Positions 25,807 through 35,472 of a stretch of DNA of 64,000 bases are shown one piece after another. Position 1 is the first letter of the stretch; each line of letters starts with the position of its first letter. Source of the stretch: Paracoccus alcaliphilus (lineage in GTDB: Bacteria; Pseudomonadota; Alphaproteobacteria; Rhodobacterales; Rhodobacteraceae); the NCBI RefSeq assembly GCF_028553725.1, contig NZ_CP067124.1:816001-880000 (forward strand). The letters are read 5' to 3'. The notes under the pieces were generated by a model. That model was given only the letters and a program-made list of their open reading frames with translations. It was not told the DNA's origin and made no database searches. A program made the translations under genes and the position numbers.

Positions 25807-26340
25807 CCGTGTTGACTATTATAGATACATCAGGCAAGAAATTGCCTTCCGGCCGCGCTATTGCAGCGGAAGCATTTAAGAACCCCTATCGCCCCGCAGC
25901 CTCCTTTCTGGTTTTTTGTAGATCTGTGCAATTTCCGGGAGTGATCTCTCTGTAGTTTGGCTACTGTTTCCCCGAACGGCAGCTCCGATGACTTGCTTCG
26001 GGTGCTCTACCGCATTGTCGTAAATCGGCTGTTCGCCCTTGAGGTCAGCGCCGACCACTCCGCCTTCCGCCCAGCAGATCAGCTTGGGGGCGATGTTGCG
26101 TGTTGCTCCGCCCCACTTGCGAACGGCAGAAATGTCTCGCATAGCGAACGCTCCGTAGCCCGAGATGCCGCGCCCCATGTCCAGTGGCCGCTTCGGGGAA
26201 TGCTGCCGCGCAGCATCGGCAAGGCTCGACCGTCCGGTAAGGGCCGGTATCGACGCTCCGGGCGTCACATCAAGCAGACAAGAATGCTGTAAGTCACGCG
26301 TTTGACAGGTTAGCCAACGCGTTTGGCTCATCTATCATCC
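25807..26340. other. Non-coding or decayed stretch between the retron and tRNA-Pro
   Basis: About 530 bases with no gene I can support. The longest open frame is on the minus strand (25876-26331, 151 codons, containing a GRGISGYGAFAMRDISAVRKWGG stretch); it matches no family I know and has no clear ribosome site, so it may be decayed or chance. Composition rises back to chromosomal GC across the stretch, which puts the right edge of the acquired DNA here. I saw no duplicated tRNA 3' end and no integrase gene. Confidence 0.4.
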
Positions 26341-26378
26341 AGAAAGACCGCCTTTTGAAACAAAAGGCAAGACTTTCT
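26341..26378 (-). terminator. Hairpin downstream of tRNA-Pro
   Basis: A nested hairpin: GCCTTTTG (26350-26357) pairs perfectly with CAAAAGGC (26361-26368), and outer arms AGAAAG/CTTTCT (26341-26346, 26373-26378) extend it. It lies 22 bases past the 3' end of the tRNA on its strand. Probably the tRNA transcript terminator, although the following T run is short. Confidence 0.55.
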
Positions 26379-26399
26379 GAAACGCCATAACGGGAATTT

Positions 26400-26476
26400 T
26401 GGTCGGAGCGAGAGGATTCGAACCTCCGACCCCCTGCTCCCGAAGCAGGTGCGCTACCAGGCTGCGCTACGCTCCG
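26400..26476 (-). tRNA. tRNA-Pro (anticodon CGG)
   Basis: A 77-base tRNA gene with the CCA end encoded. The acceptor stem is CGGAGCG/CGCTCCG, the D arm contains AGCGCAGCCTGGTAGCGC, the anticodon stem CCTGC/GCAGG encloses the loop TTCGGGA (anticodon CGG), and the T arm contains GGTTCGAATCC. Downstream of its 3' end lies the right edge of the acquired region, a common position for genomic islands. Confidence 0.96.
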
Positions 26477-26635
26477 ACCGTAGGGTGGGCAGGTAGCGCG
26501 CAGAGCGGCGGAATGCAAGACCTCTTCGCCATATGGGGCGACAAAGTTTTGCGGGGTTCCGGTCAGGGACAAGCCGCCCGTCCCCGGCGGGAAAACCGGT
26601 GCCCGGCCACGCGGGACGGGCACCGGCGTCATCGC

Positions 26636-27757
26636 TCAGGCCGACAGCGCGGCGATGATCCGGTCGCCCATTTCCGAGGTCGAGACCGGTCGGCCGCCCT
26701 CGGGGCCCATCAGGTCGGCGGTGCGGACGCCCTCGGCCAGCACGCGTTCGACCGCGCGTTCCAATTGGGATGCGGCCTCGCCCTGATCGAAGCTGTAGCG
26801 CAGCGCCATCGCGAAGCTGAGGATGCAGGCGATCGGGTTGGCCTTGCCCTGCCCGGCGATGTCGGGGGCAGAGCCGTGCACGGGCTCATAGAGCGCCTTC
26901 GGACGGCCATTCTCCATCGGTGCGCCAAGGCTGGCCGAGGGCAGCATGCCAAGACTGCCGGTCAGCATCGCCGCCGCATCCGACAGCAGGTCGCCGAACA
27001 GGTTGTCGGTCAGGATCACGTCGAATTGACCCGGCTGGCGGACCAGCTGCATCAGCCCGTTATCGGCATACATATGCGACAGCTCGACATCCGGGTATTC
27101 GTTGTCATGCACCCATTGCACCTCTTCGCGCCACAGGATGCCGGATTCCATCACATTGGCCTTTTCCATCGAGCAGACCTTGCCGCGGCGGCGCTGCGCC
27201 ATCTCGAAGGCGGAACGGGCCACGCGGCGGATCTCTCCGCTGGTGTAACGCTGGGTGTTGATGCCGACGCGGCCGCCCTCGTTCTCGGGGTTATTGTCAT
27301 CGGCATGGATGCCGCGCGGCTGGCCGAAATAGACGCCCGAGGTCAGTTCGCGCACGATCACGATATCCAGCCCGGCCACGACCTCGCGCTTGAGCGAGGA
27401 AAAATCCGCAAGCGCGTCAAAGCATTGCGCGGGGCGCAGGTTGGCGAACAGGTCCATCTCCTTGCGCAGCCGCAGCAGGCCGCGTTCGGGTTTGACGGAG
27501 AAGTCCAGCGCATCGTATCTCGGCCCGCCAACGGCGCCCAGCAGCACGGCATCGACCGATTGCGCCCTGGCCATCGTTTCGTCCGTCAGCGGCACGCCAT
27601 GCGCGTCATAGGCCGACCCGCCCACCAGATCGTGGCTGAGATCGAATTTCAGCCCGTGATTGGCCTGAAACCAGTCGATGACCTTGACCACCTCGGCCAT
27701 GACTTCCGGTCCGATCCCGTCTCCGGGCAGGATGAGAAGCGAATAACTGTCCGACAT
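26636..27757 (-). CDS. leuB: 3-isopropylmalate dehydrogenase
   Basis: A 373-residue NAD-dependent enzyme of leucine synthesis that oxidises and decarboxylates 3-isopropylmalate to 2-oxoisocaproate. The N-terminus ([20 protein letters not shown]), the substrate-binding [14 protein letters not shown] segment, the [18 protein letters not shown] metal and catalytic region and the [20 protein letters not shown] nucleotide-binding loop are all present. Length is normal. The ATG at 27757 is preceded by AGGAGG at ideal spacing. It stands alone on this strand, near tRNA-Pro. Confidence 0.97.
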   Translation of the reverse strand: MSDSYSLLILPGDGIGPEVMAEVVKVIDWFQANHGLKFDLSHDLVGGSAYDAHGVPLTDETMARAQSVDAVLLGAVGGPRYDALDFSVKPERGLLRLRKEMDLFANLRPAQCFDALADFSSLKREVVAGLDIVIVRELTSGVYFGQPRGIHADDNNPENEGGRVGINTQRYTSGEIRRVARSAFEMAQRRRGKVCSMEKANVMESGILWREEVQWVHDNEYPDVELSHMYADNGLMQLVRQPGQFDVILTDNLFGDLLSDAAAMLTGSLGMLPSASLGAPMENGRPKALYEPVHGSAPDIAGQGKANPIACILSFAMALRYSFDQGEAASQLERAVERVLAEGVRTADLMGPEGGRPVSTSEMGDRIIAALSA

Positions 27758-27955
27758 ACGAAACCTCCTTGTGACGCAGAAACGGGTTAGACGCCGCCAC
27801 TGGCATGGTCAAGTTCGCAGGGGCCGGGCGGCGCCCTCACGGTGAGTTGGGTTGCCATCGCCGTCCGGATCGGGCCCGATGGCGCATGCCGTGGAAGGGC
27901 CGTGGACGGGCCTGCCGCCACGGGTGGGACAAGACGCCGAGGAAGGAAGGCCGTG

Positions 27956-28462
27956 ATGAAACTTTGGGACGCGTTCATGATCGGTGCCGTCGTTGCAGGA
28001 ACTGCGCTGCTGGTGACGGTGCCACCCTCTGCCGCCCAGGACCGGATCGAGGTGCCGCTGCCCGATATCTCGGCACTGGACGACGAGGCCGCCACCGAAC
28101 TGGCGCGCCGGATCGGAGAGGCCGATGTCATCACCTCGAACTGTACGGCGCACGAGATCTCGGGCGGCGAATGGACCTTGCTGGCGGGCACCGGCGATCT
28201 GCTGGCCGAAAAGCTTCAGATGGAACCCGCCGAATATGACCGCAATTTCAACGCGCCCGCCTATTCGCTGCTGGACGATCCCGAAGCCTGCGACCGTATC
28301 GGCCCGCAGGTCGCCCCGCTGATCGCGGAGCTGGTGGCCATGGGTGGCGCGACCGAGCCCGATCTGCCGGAACCCGACCCCGCCGACCCCGATCAGGCCG
28401 CAACCGCCGATCAGCCGGATGGCGCCGCGGACGAAGGCAACGCGGAAACCGAGGCCGACTGA
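27956..28462 (+). CDS. Exported hypothetical protein with acidic, proline-rich tail
   Basis: A 168-residue protein. The ATG at 27956 opens a signal peptide (MKLWDAFMIGAVVAGTALLVTVPPSAAQD). The middle is helical and contains two cysteines (SNC, EAC) that may pair. The last 40 residues are rich in Asp, Glu, Pro and Ala (ATEPDLPEPDPADPDQAA), a flexible acidic tail. No enzyme motif is visible. It lies 75 bases upstream of the MFS gene on the same strand and may be co-transcribed with it. Confidence 0.75.
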   Translation: MKLWDAFMIGAVVAGTALLVTVPPSAAQDRIEVPLPDISALDDEAATELARRIGEADVITSNCTAHEISGGEWTLLAGTGDLLAEKLQMEPAEYDRNFNAPAYSLLDDPEACDRIGPQVAPLIAELVAMGGATEPDLPEPDPADPDQAATADQPDGAADEGNAETEAD

Positions 28463-28537
28463 CCCGCCCGGACTTGCAGGTATTGCAACTCTGCCGCCCA
28501 TCGCGCAGCTTGACGCCCGCGAAGGACAGGAGGCGTC

Positions 28538-29727
28538 ATGCCCGCAATATCGCCCGGAATCATCTGCCTGACCGTGGGCTATGTCTTCAGCCAGTTCTAT
28601 CGTGCGTTTCTGGCCGTCCTTGCGCCGGTGCTGGGGCAGGAACTGGCGGCAGGACCGGGCGATCTGGCGCTGTCCTCGGGGCTGTGGTTCATCACCTTTG
28701 CCGCCATGCAGCTGCCGGTGGGCTGGGCGCTGGATCATTTCGGTCCACGCCGGACCGTGGCCGTGCTGCTGGGCCTTGGCGGCGGAGGGGGCGCGGCGCT
28801 GTTCGCGATGGCGCAGACGCCCATGCATCTGCATCTGGCGATGGCGTTGCTGGGGGTGGGCTGCGCGCCGGTGCTGATGGGGGCCTATTACATCTTTGCG
28901 CGCGAATACCGGCCCACCACCTTCGGCGCGCTGGCGGGGCTGATGATCGGGGTCGGGTCACTGGGCAATATCCTTGGGGCCGCGCCGCTGGTCTGGGTGA
29001 TCGAGACGCTTGGCTGGCGCATGACGCTGTGGCTGCTGGCGGGGGCGACCGTCGTCGTCTCGGGGCTGATCGGGCTGACCCTGCGCGACCCGGCCAGACT
29101 GGGCAGTGACCACCCCAAAGGCTCGATCGGCGATGTGCTGCGGCTGCGCGCCTTGTGGTTCATCCTGCCGATATTCTTTTTCAGCTATGCCGCGCCGATG
29201 GCGATCCGGGGCCTGTGGGCCGCGCCCTATCTGGATCAGGTCTTCGGCGCCAGCGAACAGACCATCGGGCGGGCAACGCTGGTCATCGGGCTGGCGATGA
29301 TTCTGGGCAATTTCCTTATCGGCGCCGCCACAAGGATCGTCGGCAGCATCCGCCGCACCGTGCAGATCTTCATCGCGGTCGAGCTGATGCTGATGGCGGT
29401 GCTGGTCCTTTACCCCTCGTCCGGCCTTGCCGCCGCGACGGTGCTTCTGTCGCTGATCGGCTTCAGCGGCGCGGCCTATGCGCTGCTGATGGCGCATGGA
29501 CGGTCCTTCCTGCCGGCGCATCTGGTGGGGCGGGGGTGACCTTCCTCAACATGTTCTCGATGGGCGGGGTGGGGGTGATGCAATTCGCCTCTCGCCCCGT
29601 CTATCAGACGGCCAGCGCGGCCTATCCTCCGGCGCAGGCCTTCGCTATGCTGTTTCTGTTCTTTCTGATCCCGCTGGTGATCGGATATATCCTGTATTTC
29701 CTGACCCCCGAGGCCGATCATGGCTGA
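28538..29727 (+). pseudogene. MFS transporter, broken by a one-base frameshift near the C-terminus
   Basis: A major facilitator family permease (PAISPGIICLTVGYVFSQFYRAF, then repeated membrane helices; motif A-like ALDHFGPRRTVAV between helices 2 and 3). The frame stops at 29539 after HLVGRG, but the sequence continues in another frame as GVTFLNMFSMGGVGVMQFASRP and two more helices to a stop at 29727. One extra G in the five-base run at 29532-29536 would restore a protein of about 396 residues. As written the product lacks its last one or two helices. This may be a real mutation or a homopolymer undercall. ATG at 28538 has AGGAGG. Confidence 0.8.
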
Positions 29728-29763
29728 CGTTCCGACCCTTTATCGTCCCGAAAGGCCCATGAC

Positions 29764-30501
29764 ATGAGTCCGGCGAATGTGATCTGCGTGAAATGGGGCA
29801 GCAAATACGGCCCCGATTATGTGAACAAGCTGCATTCGATGGTCCGGCGCAACCTGTCGCGGCCCTTCCGTTTCGTCTGCTTCACCGATGACGCCGCAGG
29901 GATCGACGCAGATATCGAGACCCGGCCGCTGCCGCTGACCGGCATCCCCGAATTCGACGATCGCGAACCCTGGACGCGGGCGCATGGCTGGCTGAAGGTG
30001 ACCTCTTTCGCCTCCGATCTGGCGGGGCTGGAGGGGCCGACGCTGTTTCTGGACCTTGATATCGTCGTTGTCGGGCCGCTGGACCCGTTCTTCGACCCAC
30101 CGGGACGGTTTCTGGTCATCAAGGAATGGGACAAGAAGGACGCGACCGGCAATACCTCGGTCTATCGCTTCGAGGCAGGCCGCTGCACCGACCTGCTGGA
30201 TCACCTGAAGGGTAATCTGGTCTCGGCCCAACGGGATTTCCGCAATGAACAGGAATTCGTGACGGATTACTTCCACAAGGCCGGGGAACTGGTCTATTGG
30301 CCGAAGGGCTGGTGCGTCAGCTTCAAGCGGCACTGCATTCCCTGGCCTCTGGGCTGGTTCGGCGCCGCCCGCATCCCCGAGGGCGCGCGGGTCGTCACCT
30401 TTCACGGCAAGCCGAACCCGCATGACGTGATCGCCGGGAAAAGCGGCAAATGGTATCGCCGCGTCAAGCCCGTCGCATGGGTGGACGAACTGTGGCGCTA
30501 G
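29764..30501 (+). CDS. Glycosyltransferase-like protein (GT-A fold)
   Basis: A 245-residue cytoplasmic protein. A DxD-type metal site is visible in TLFLDLDIVVVGPLDPFF, and the N-terminus (VICVKWGSKYGPDYVNKLHSMVRRNLSRPFRFVCFTDD) matches the family of putative sugar transferases common in alphaproteobacteria. WCVSFKRHCIP and VVTFHGKPNPHD near the end complete the family pattern. Its stop overlaps the Kdo kinase start by 10 bases, so the two are coupled and a role in lipopolysaccharide core assembly is likely. The donor sugar is unknown. Confidence 0.82.
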   Translation: MSPANVICVKWGSKYGPDYVNKLHSMVRRNLSRPFRFVCFTDDAAGIDADIETRPLPLTGIPEFDDREPWTRAHGWLKVTSFASDLAGLEGPTLFLDLDIVVVGPLDPFFDPPGRFLVIKEWDKKDATGNTSVYRFEAGRCTDLLDHLKGNLVSAQRDFRNEQEFVTDYFHKAGELVYWPKGWCVSFKRHCIPWPLGWFGAARIPEGARVVTFHGKPNPHDVIAGKSGKWYRRVKPVAWVDELWR

Positions 30502-31232
30502 ATCGCGACACCATACCCGCCACGCAGATCCGTTCGCAGGGCCACGTCATCTGGCATGACCCCGCCATGGGCGAAGCCTTCGATCCGCGCCTCTTCGAGC
30601 CTGACTGGCTGGCGCGGAACGGGCTGGTCACCGGACGATCCACCGGGCGCAACGAGGCGCTGTTCCTGCACGTCGATGGGCTGGATCTGGTGCTGCGGCA
30701 TTATTTCCGCGGCGGGTTGGTGGGCAGGCTGAACCGCGACCTGTTCCTGCGCCAGCCCGTGGCCCGCAGCCGGGCGATGGCGGAATACGCGCTGCTGTCG
30801 TGGATGGAAAGGCAGGGCCTGCCGGTGCCGCATCCCGTCGCCGCGCGCTTCACCCCGGTCGCGGGGCTGACCTATCGCGCCGATATCATCACCCGGACGC
30901 TGCCGGGAACGCGCACCCTTGCCGCCGCGCTGGCGCAGGGACCGCTGCCCGCGCAGGACTGGGCCGCCATCGGATCGGCCATCGCGCGGATGCACGGGGC
31001 CGATGTGGATCACGCCGATCTGAACTGCCGCAACATCCTGCTGGACGACACGGGCAGGATCTGGCTGATCGACTTCGACAAATCGCGCCACCGGGCGGAT
31101 GGTCCGTGGAAGCGCGCCAATCTGGAACGCCTCAAGCGATCCCTGCTGAAAGAGGCGCGGCTGCACCCCGCCGTCACTTGGGACGCCGCAGGCTGGCAGG
31201 CATTGCTGAACGGATATGCCGCGCCGGCGTAA
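30492..31232 (+). CDS. 3-deoxy-D-manno-octulosonic acid kinase-like protein
   Basis: A 246-residue kinase of the KdkA/WaaP group, which phosphorylates Kdo in the lipopolysaccharide inner core. The catalytic loop is HADLNCRNILLDDTGRIWLIDFDKSR, supplying the catalytic Asp, Asn and the metal-binding DFD. FYFRGG-like and RGGLVGRLNRDLFLR segments match KdkA. I chose the GTG at 30492, which overlaps the preceding stop; earlier in-frame starts lie well inside the upstream gene. Function as kdkA is well supported but not proven. Confidence 0.85.
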   Translation: MALDRDTIPATQIRSQGHVIWHDPAMGEAFDPRLFEPDWLARNGLVTGRSTGRNEALFLHVDGLDLVLRHYFRGGLVGRLNRDLFLRQPVARSRAMAEYALLSWMERQGLPVPHPVAARFTPVAGLTYRADIITRTLPGTRTLAAALAQGPLPAQDWAAIGSAIARMHGADVDHADLNCRNILLDDTGRIWLIDFDKSRHRADGPWKRANLERLKRSLLKEARLHPAVTWDAAGWQALLNGYAAPA

Positions 31233-31312
31233 GGCCGGGACGTCATGCCCCCTTTCTTCCAGCGCCCGCCTGCGTTAAACGCCTCCGACCGCATGAATTA
31301 AGGAAACCAGAG

Positions 31313-32335
31313 ATGGGCTATAAAGTCGTCATCGCCGGCGCCACCGGGAATGTGGGCCGCGAAATGCTGAACATTCTGGCCGAGCGCCAGTTCCCCGTGG
31401 ACGAGATCGCCGTTCTGGCGTCGCGTCGTTCGCAGGGGGCCGAGGTCAGCTTTGGCGACAAGACCCTGAAGATCAAGGATATCGAGCAATTCGACTTCAC
31501 CGGCTGGGACATGGCGCTGTTTGCCATCGGCTCGGACGCGACCAAAAAATACGCCCCCATCGCGGCGGCGGCGGGTTGCGTGGTGATCGATAACAGCTCA
31601 CTTTACCGCTATGATCCCGACATTCCGCTGATCGTGCCCGAGGTGAACCCCGAGGCGATCCACGGCTATGCGAAGAAGAACATCATCGCCAACCCCAACT
31701 GCTCGACCGCGCAGATGGTGGTGGCGCTGAAGCCGCTGCATGACCGGGCGCGGATCAAGCGCGTGGTGGTCAGCACCTATCAGTCGGTGTCCGGCGCCGG
31801 CAAGGACGGCATGGACGAGCTGTGGAACCAGACCAAGGGCATGTATGTGCCGGGGCAAGAGGTCGCGCCGAACAAGTTCCAGAAGCAGATCGCCTTCAAC
31901 GTGATCCCGCAGATCGACGTGTTCATGGAGGACGGCACCACCAAGGAAGAGTGGAAGATGGTGGTCGAGACGAAAAAGATCATCGACCCCTCGATCAAGG
32001 TCACCGCGACCTGCGTGCGGGTGCCGGTCTTTGTCGGCCATTCCGAAGCCGTGAACATCGAGTTCGAGGATTTTCTGGACGAGGACGAGGCCCGCGACAT
32101 CCTGCGCGAGGCGCCGGGCATTCTGGTCGTCGATAAGCGCGAACCGGGCGGCTATACCACCCCGGTCGAATGCGTGGGCGATTACGCCACCTTCATCAGC
32201 CGCATCCGTCAGGATTCCACCATCGAGAACGGGCTGAACCTGTGGTGCGTCAGCGACAACCTGCGCAAGGGCGCGGCGCTGAACGCGGTTCAGATCGCCG
32301 AATTGCTGGGCAATCGCGTCCTGAAAAAAGGCTGA
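31313..32335 (+). CDS. asd: Aspartate-semialdehyde dehydrogenase
   Basis: A 340-residue NADPH-dependent enzyme that makes aspartate semialdehyde, the branch point to lysine, threonine, methionine and peptidoglycan diaminopimelate. The Rossmann motif AGATGNVGREML (9-20), the catalytic C130 in NPNCSTAQ and the substrate motif CVRVPVFVGHSEAVNIEFE are present. The ATG at 31313 follows AAGGAAACCAG. dapD later in this window acts in the same lysine pathway. Confidence 0.97.
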   Translation: MGYKVVIAGATGNVGREMLNILAERQFPVDEIAVLASRRSQGAEVSFGDKTLKIKDIEQFDFTGWDMALFAIGSDATKKYAPIAAAAGCVVIDNSSLYRYDPDIPLIVPEVNPEAIHGYAKKNIIANPNCSTAQMVVALKPLHDRARIKRVVVSTYQSVSGAGKDGMDELWNQTKGMYVPGQEVAPNKFQKQIAFNVIPQIDVFMEDGTTKEEWKMVVETKKIIDPSIKVTATCVRVPVFVGHSEAVNIEFEDFLDEDEARDILREAPGILVVDKREPGGYTTPVECVGDYATFISRIRQDSTIENGLNLWCVSDNLRKGAALNAVQIAELLGNRVLKKG

Positions 32336-32342
32336 CGGGCCC

Positions 32343-32942
32343 GTGTTCGACTGGATCACCGGCCTGATGGCCGATGGCGGCGCATGGATCATTGCAGCGC
32401 TGATGCTGCTGGAAAACGTCTTTCCGCCGATCCCGTCGGAACTGATCATGCCACTGGCGGGCTTCAACGCCGCCCGTGGCGGCACGCCGCTGTGGCTGGC
32501 CATTCTTGCAGGCGGCATCGGGTCGCTGGCCGGGGCGTGGTTCTGGTACTGGATCGGTCGCGCCTTCGGGCGGGACCGGCTGCGTTGGCTGATCGCGCGC
32601 CACGGCCGCTGGCTGACGATGAACCTGTCGGAATTCGAACGCGCCGAGGGCTGGTTCAACCGCCACGGCCGCGCCATCGTCTTTTTCGGCCGCTTCATCC
32701 CGACCGTGCGCACGCTGATCTCGGTCCCTGCCGGGATCGAGAAGATGCCGCAGGGCCAGTTCCTGTTCTATACTGCCATCGGCAGCTTCATCTGGTCGGG
32801 CGGGCTGGCCGTCGCCGGCTATCTGCTGGAAGACAGCTATGAGCAGGTGGAACACTGGATCGACCCGCTGTCCACCGCCGTCGTCATCACCGTCGTCGTG
32901 GTCTATGTCTGGCGCGTCATCCGCTGGAAACCCGACGCCTGA
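32343..32942 (+). CDS. DedA family membrane protein
   Basis: A 199-residue inner-membrane protein of the DedA/SNARE-associated family, linked to lipid flipping and proton-dependent processes. Hallmarks: MLLENVFPPIPSELIMPLAG (the E-x-PxPxE re-entrant motif), GSLAGAWFWYWIGRAFGRDRL, and FFGRFIPTVRTLISVPAGIEKM, with the conserved Arg residues. The start is GTG at 32343, 7 bases after asd, so the two are probably co-transcribed. Confidence 0.92.
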   Translation: MFDWITGLMADGGAWIIAALMLLENVFPPIPSELIMPLAGFNAARGGTPLWLAILAGGIGSLAGAWFWYWIGRAFGRDRLRWLIARHGRWLTMNLSEFERAEGWFNRHGRAIVFFGRFIPTVRTLISVPAGIEKMPQGQFLFYTAIGSFIWSGGLAVAGYLLEDSYEQVEHWIDPLSTAVVITVVVVYVWRVIRWKPDA

Positions 32943-33040
32943 CGGCGCGCCCACGACAGTTTGATCGCGCCTCCCCCTTGCCATGCGCGGCCCGCTGACC
33001 GACGCTGGCCGCGCATTTCATTGATCCATTCCGTGGGGGG

Positions 33041-34681
33041 ATGATGACATTCCACAGATTTCTTGTCGCCGCGCTGTGCGTTGCGGCCTCTCCGACGCTG
33101 GCGGATCGGATCGAGATCCAGCCCCGCACCGATCACGTCACCATCTTTCCGCAAGGCGCGACGATCCGCTGGCAGGTCGATCTGGCTGACGCGCCGCAGG
33201 GCCGGCACGAACTGATCCTGCCGGGACTGCCGCAGGGCATGGACCCCTCGGCCCTGCGGATCGAGGCCGAGGGCGCGACCATCGGCAGCGTCGCCCTGCA
33301 GACCGGGCGCCCCCATCCCGGCACCGCCGCCGAAAGCCCCGCCATCACGGATGCGCGCGACCGGTTGCGCGCCGCCCGCGATGCCCTGATCGACTTTGAG
33401 CATACCATCGCCCGTCACCGCGCCGATGCGGACAGTTGGCGCGAACGCGCGGGCATGGTGCGCGACATGATGCGCGGCGATACCCGTGTGGGCGCGGACC
33501 AGTTGCAGGCCAATGCCGATCAGGCGGGCCAGATGATCGCCGATTACCTTGCCCGCGCCAGCGATGCCGGGCGCGAAGCCGCGCTGATGGAAAGCGGGCG
33601 CGAGCCGCTGGAGCGCGACATCCGCCAGGCAGAAGAGGCGCTGGCGGCGGTGCTGAACGATACCGGCCATGAAACGCTGGTGGTGACGGTTGAAAAGACC
33701 TCGGACGATGCGCGACTGTCGCTGTCGGGCTTTACCCGGCAGGCCAGCTGGGCGCCCGATTACGACCTGCGGCTGGAACGCGACAGCGGGCGGATCGCGA
33801 TGCAGCGGGGGCTGGTCATCACCCAGTCCAGCGGCATCGACTGGCAGGATGTGGCGCTGACGCTGTCAACCGCGCGGCCCTCGGGTCAGGTCGCCCCGAC
33901 CGAGGTGCCGGGCTGGATGCCCAGCATCGTCGATCCCGCCACCCTGATGCGCAATCAGGGCGCTGCCGCCCCGGCGGTGGCAGGGGCCGTGGCCGAATCC
34001 TATATCGCCAGCGACGCGGCGCAGGACTCGCCCGTCGCGGCCAAGGCGGTTCTGGCCAATATCGGCATGACGGTGGCCTATGACTATCCGGGTCCGGTCA
34101 CCATCCGCGATGGCGCCGACGCCAACCGGCTGCGTCTGGACGACAAGCTGCTGGAGGCCGAGGTTCTGGCCGAGGCCGCGCCGCGCTTTGACGACACGGC
34201 CTTCGTCGTGGCCGAAACCACAAATTCGCTGGACGAGCCGATCCTGCCCGGTCAGGCGACGCTTTATCTGGACGGCGCGATGATCGGCCAGACCATGCTG
34301 GAACTGACCGCGCCGGGCGACGATCTGGATCTGGCCTTCGGTCCGATCGACGGCATCACCGCCGAATTGCGGGTGCCCGAGGACGAACAGGGCGAACGCG
34401 GGCTGATCCGCCGCTCGAACGCGCAAAGCCTGACCGAGACGCTGATCCTGCGCAACCTGACCGGCGAGGACTGGCCGCTGCGGGTGGTGGACCGGGTGCC
34501 GGTGTCGCGTCAAAGCGACCTGACCGTGGACTGGAGCGCCGATCCCCAGCCCTCGGAAACCGACCCCGATGGCCGCCGCGGCATCCTTTACTGGCAGGAC
34601 CTTCTGGCCGCGGGCGACAGCCGCGAAATCACCCTGACCACGCAGATGCGCTGGCCCGAGGGCAAGGAATTGCGGCGCTGA
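33041..34681 (+). CDS. MuiA-like (DUF4139/DUF4140) protein
   Basis: A 546-residue exported protein. The signal peptide is MMTFHRFLVAALCVAASPTLAD. The N-terminal DUF4140 part (ITIFPQGATIRWQVDLADAPQGRHELILPGLPQGMDPSALRIE-like) is followed by a coiled-coil region (about 110-225) and a C-terminal DUF4139 beta domain (SWAPDYDLRLERDSGRIAMQRGLVITQSSGIDWQDVALTLSTA). This is the layout of the mucoidy inhibitor MuiA family, whose biochemical role is unclear. It probably acts in the periplasm or at the cell surface. Confidence 0.85.
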   Translation: MMTFHRFLVAALCVAASPTLADRIEIQPRTDHVTIFPQGATIRWQVDLADAPQGRHELILPGLPQGMDPSALRIEAEGATIGSVALQTGRPHPGTAAESPAITDARDRLRAARDALIDFEHTIARHRADADSWRERAGMVRDMMRGDTRVGADQLQANADQAGQMIADYLARASDAGREAALMESGREPLERDIRQAEEALAAVLNDTGHETLVVTVEKTSDDARLSLSGFTRQASWAPDYDLRLERDSGRIAMQRGLVITQSSGIDWQDVALTLSTARPSGQVAPTEVPGWMPSIVDPATLMRNQGAAAPAVAGAVAESYIASDAAQDSPVAAKAVLANIGMTVAYDYPGPVTIRDGADANRLRLDDKLLEAEVLAEAAPRFDDTAFVVAETTNSLDEPILPGQATLYLDGAMIGQTMLELTAPGDDLDLAFGPIDGITAELRVPEDEQGERGLIRRSNAQSLTETLILRNLTGEDWPLRVVDRVPVSRQSDLTVDWSADPQPSETDPDGRRGILYWQDLLAAGDSREITLTTQMRWPEGKELRR

Positions 34682-34684
34682 GCC

Positions 34685-35332
34685 TTATACGGCAACCCAG
34701 CGCCGCCCCTCGTCCTCGGCCTGCATCAGGGCGCCGTTCTTGATGTCATGCACCAGCCCGTGCAGCGACAGATCGCCGGTCTCGACGGCGGCCTTGACGA
34801 AGGGGAAGGTCATCAGGTTCTCCAGCGAGACCATCACCGCCTCGCGTTCCAGCGCGGTGATCTGCTGGTCCTCGGGCAGATCCTTCACCCGCTCATAGCC
34901 GGGACGCAGCACATCCATCCAGCGTCCGACAAAGCTGGACTTCTCCTCCAGTTCCGGCGCGCTGCCCGAACACATCGCATGGCAGCCCGCCACGCCGCCG
35001 CAACTGGTGTGGCCCACGACCATCAGATGCGCGACATGCAGCTCGCAAACCGCATATTCCACCGTCGCCGAGGTGCCGTGCTGCAACCCGTCGGGCGCAT
35101 AGGGCGGCACCAGATTGGCGATATTGCGGTGGATGAAGAATTCCCCGGAATCGGCGCCGAAGATGCTGGTGACATGCACGCGCGAATCACAGCATGAAAT
35201 CACCATCGCCCGCGGGCGCTGCCCGTCATCGGCAAGGCGCCGGTACCAGGCGCTGTTCTCGGCATAGGATGTGGCCTTCCAGCCGTGATAGCGTCCGACC
35301 AGATATTGCGGCAGGGGGCGAAGTATTGGCAT
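34685..35332 (-). CDS. Beta-class carbonic anhydrase
   Basis: A 215-residue zinc enzyme that interconverts CO2 and bicarbonate. The zinc ligands and catalytic dyad are clear: C48-D49-S50-R51 (VISCCDSR), H108 and C111 (VVGHTSCGG). The start ATG at 35332 has an AGAGG ribosome site and starts the family domain (MPILRPLPQYLVGRYHGWK); the ATG at 35371 would add 13 residues. It is convergent with the MuiA-like gene, stops 3 bases apart. Confidence 0.95.
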   Translation of the reverse strand: MPILRPLPQYLVGRYHGWKATSYAENSAWYRRLADDGQRPRAMVISCCDSRVHVTSIFGADSGEFFIHRNIANLVPPYAPDGLQHGTSATVEYAVCELHVAHLMVVGHTSCGGVAGCHAMCSGSAPELEEKSSFVGRWMDVLRPGYERVKDLPEDQQITALEREAVMVSLENLMTFPFVKAAVETGDLSLHGLVHDIKNGALMQAEDEGRRWVAV

Positions 35333-35472
35333 GAATGACCTCTCGCGTTCGCCTGCTTGATATGCGGTCATTGACGAAAATTCGAGAGGTTTCTTGCCCG
35401 AAGCCTAAGACTTTGTTCATGGGTTATCCGCATTCTGCCCATCCTGAAGGCAACAAGACGACTGGAACCGAA

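Noticed and set aside
25876..26331. A 151-codon minus-strand frame as a retron accessory gene
   Set aside because: It points away from the retron, lacks a ribosome site and matches no family; it is noted only as possible decayed sequence.
26400..26476. tRNA-Pro as an integrase attachment site
   Set aside because: No integrase gene was seen, and I found no second copy of the tRNA 3' end at 12988-26400, so a tRNA-type att site is not supported.
26399..27790. A 463-codon plus-strand frame across tRNA-Pro and leuB
   Set aside because: It runs through a tRNA gene and the antisense strand of leuB and has no family features.
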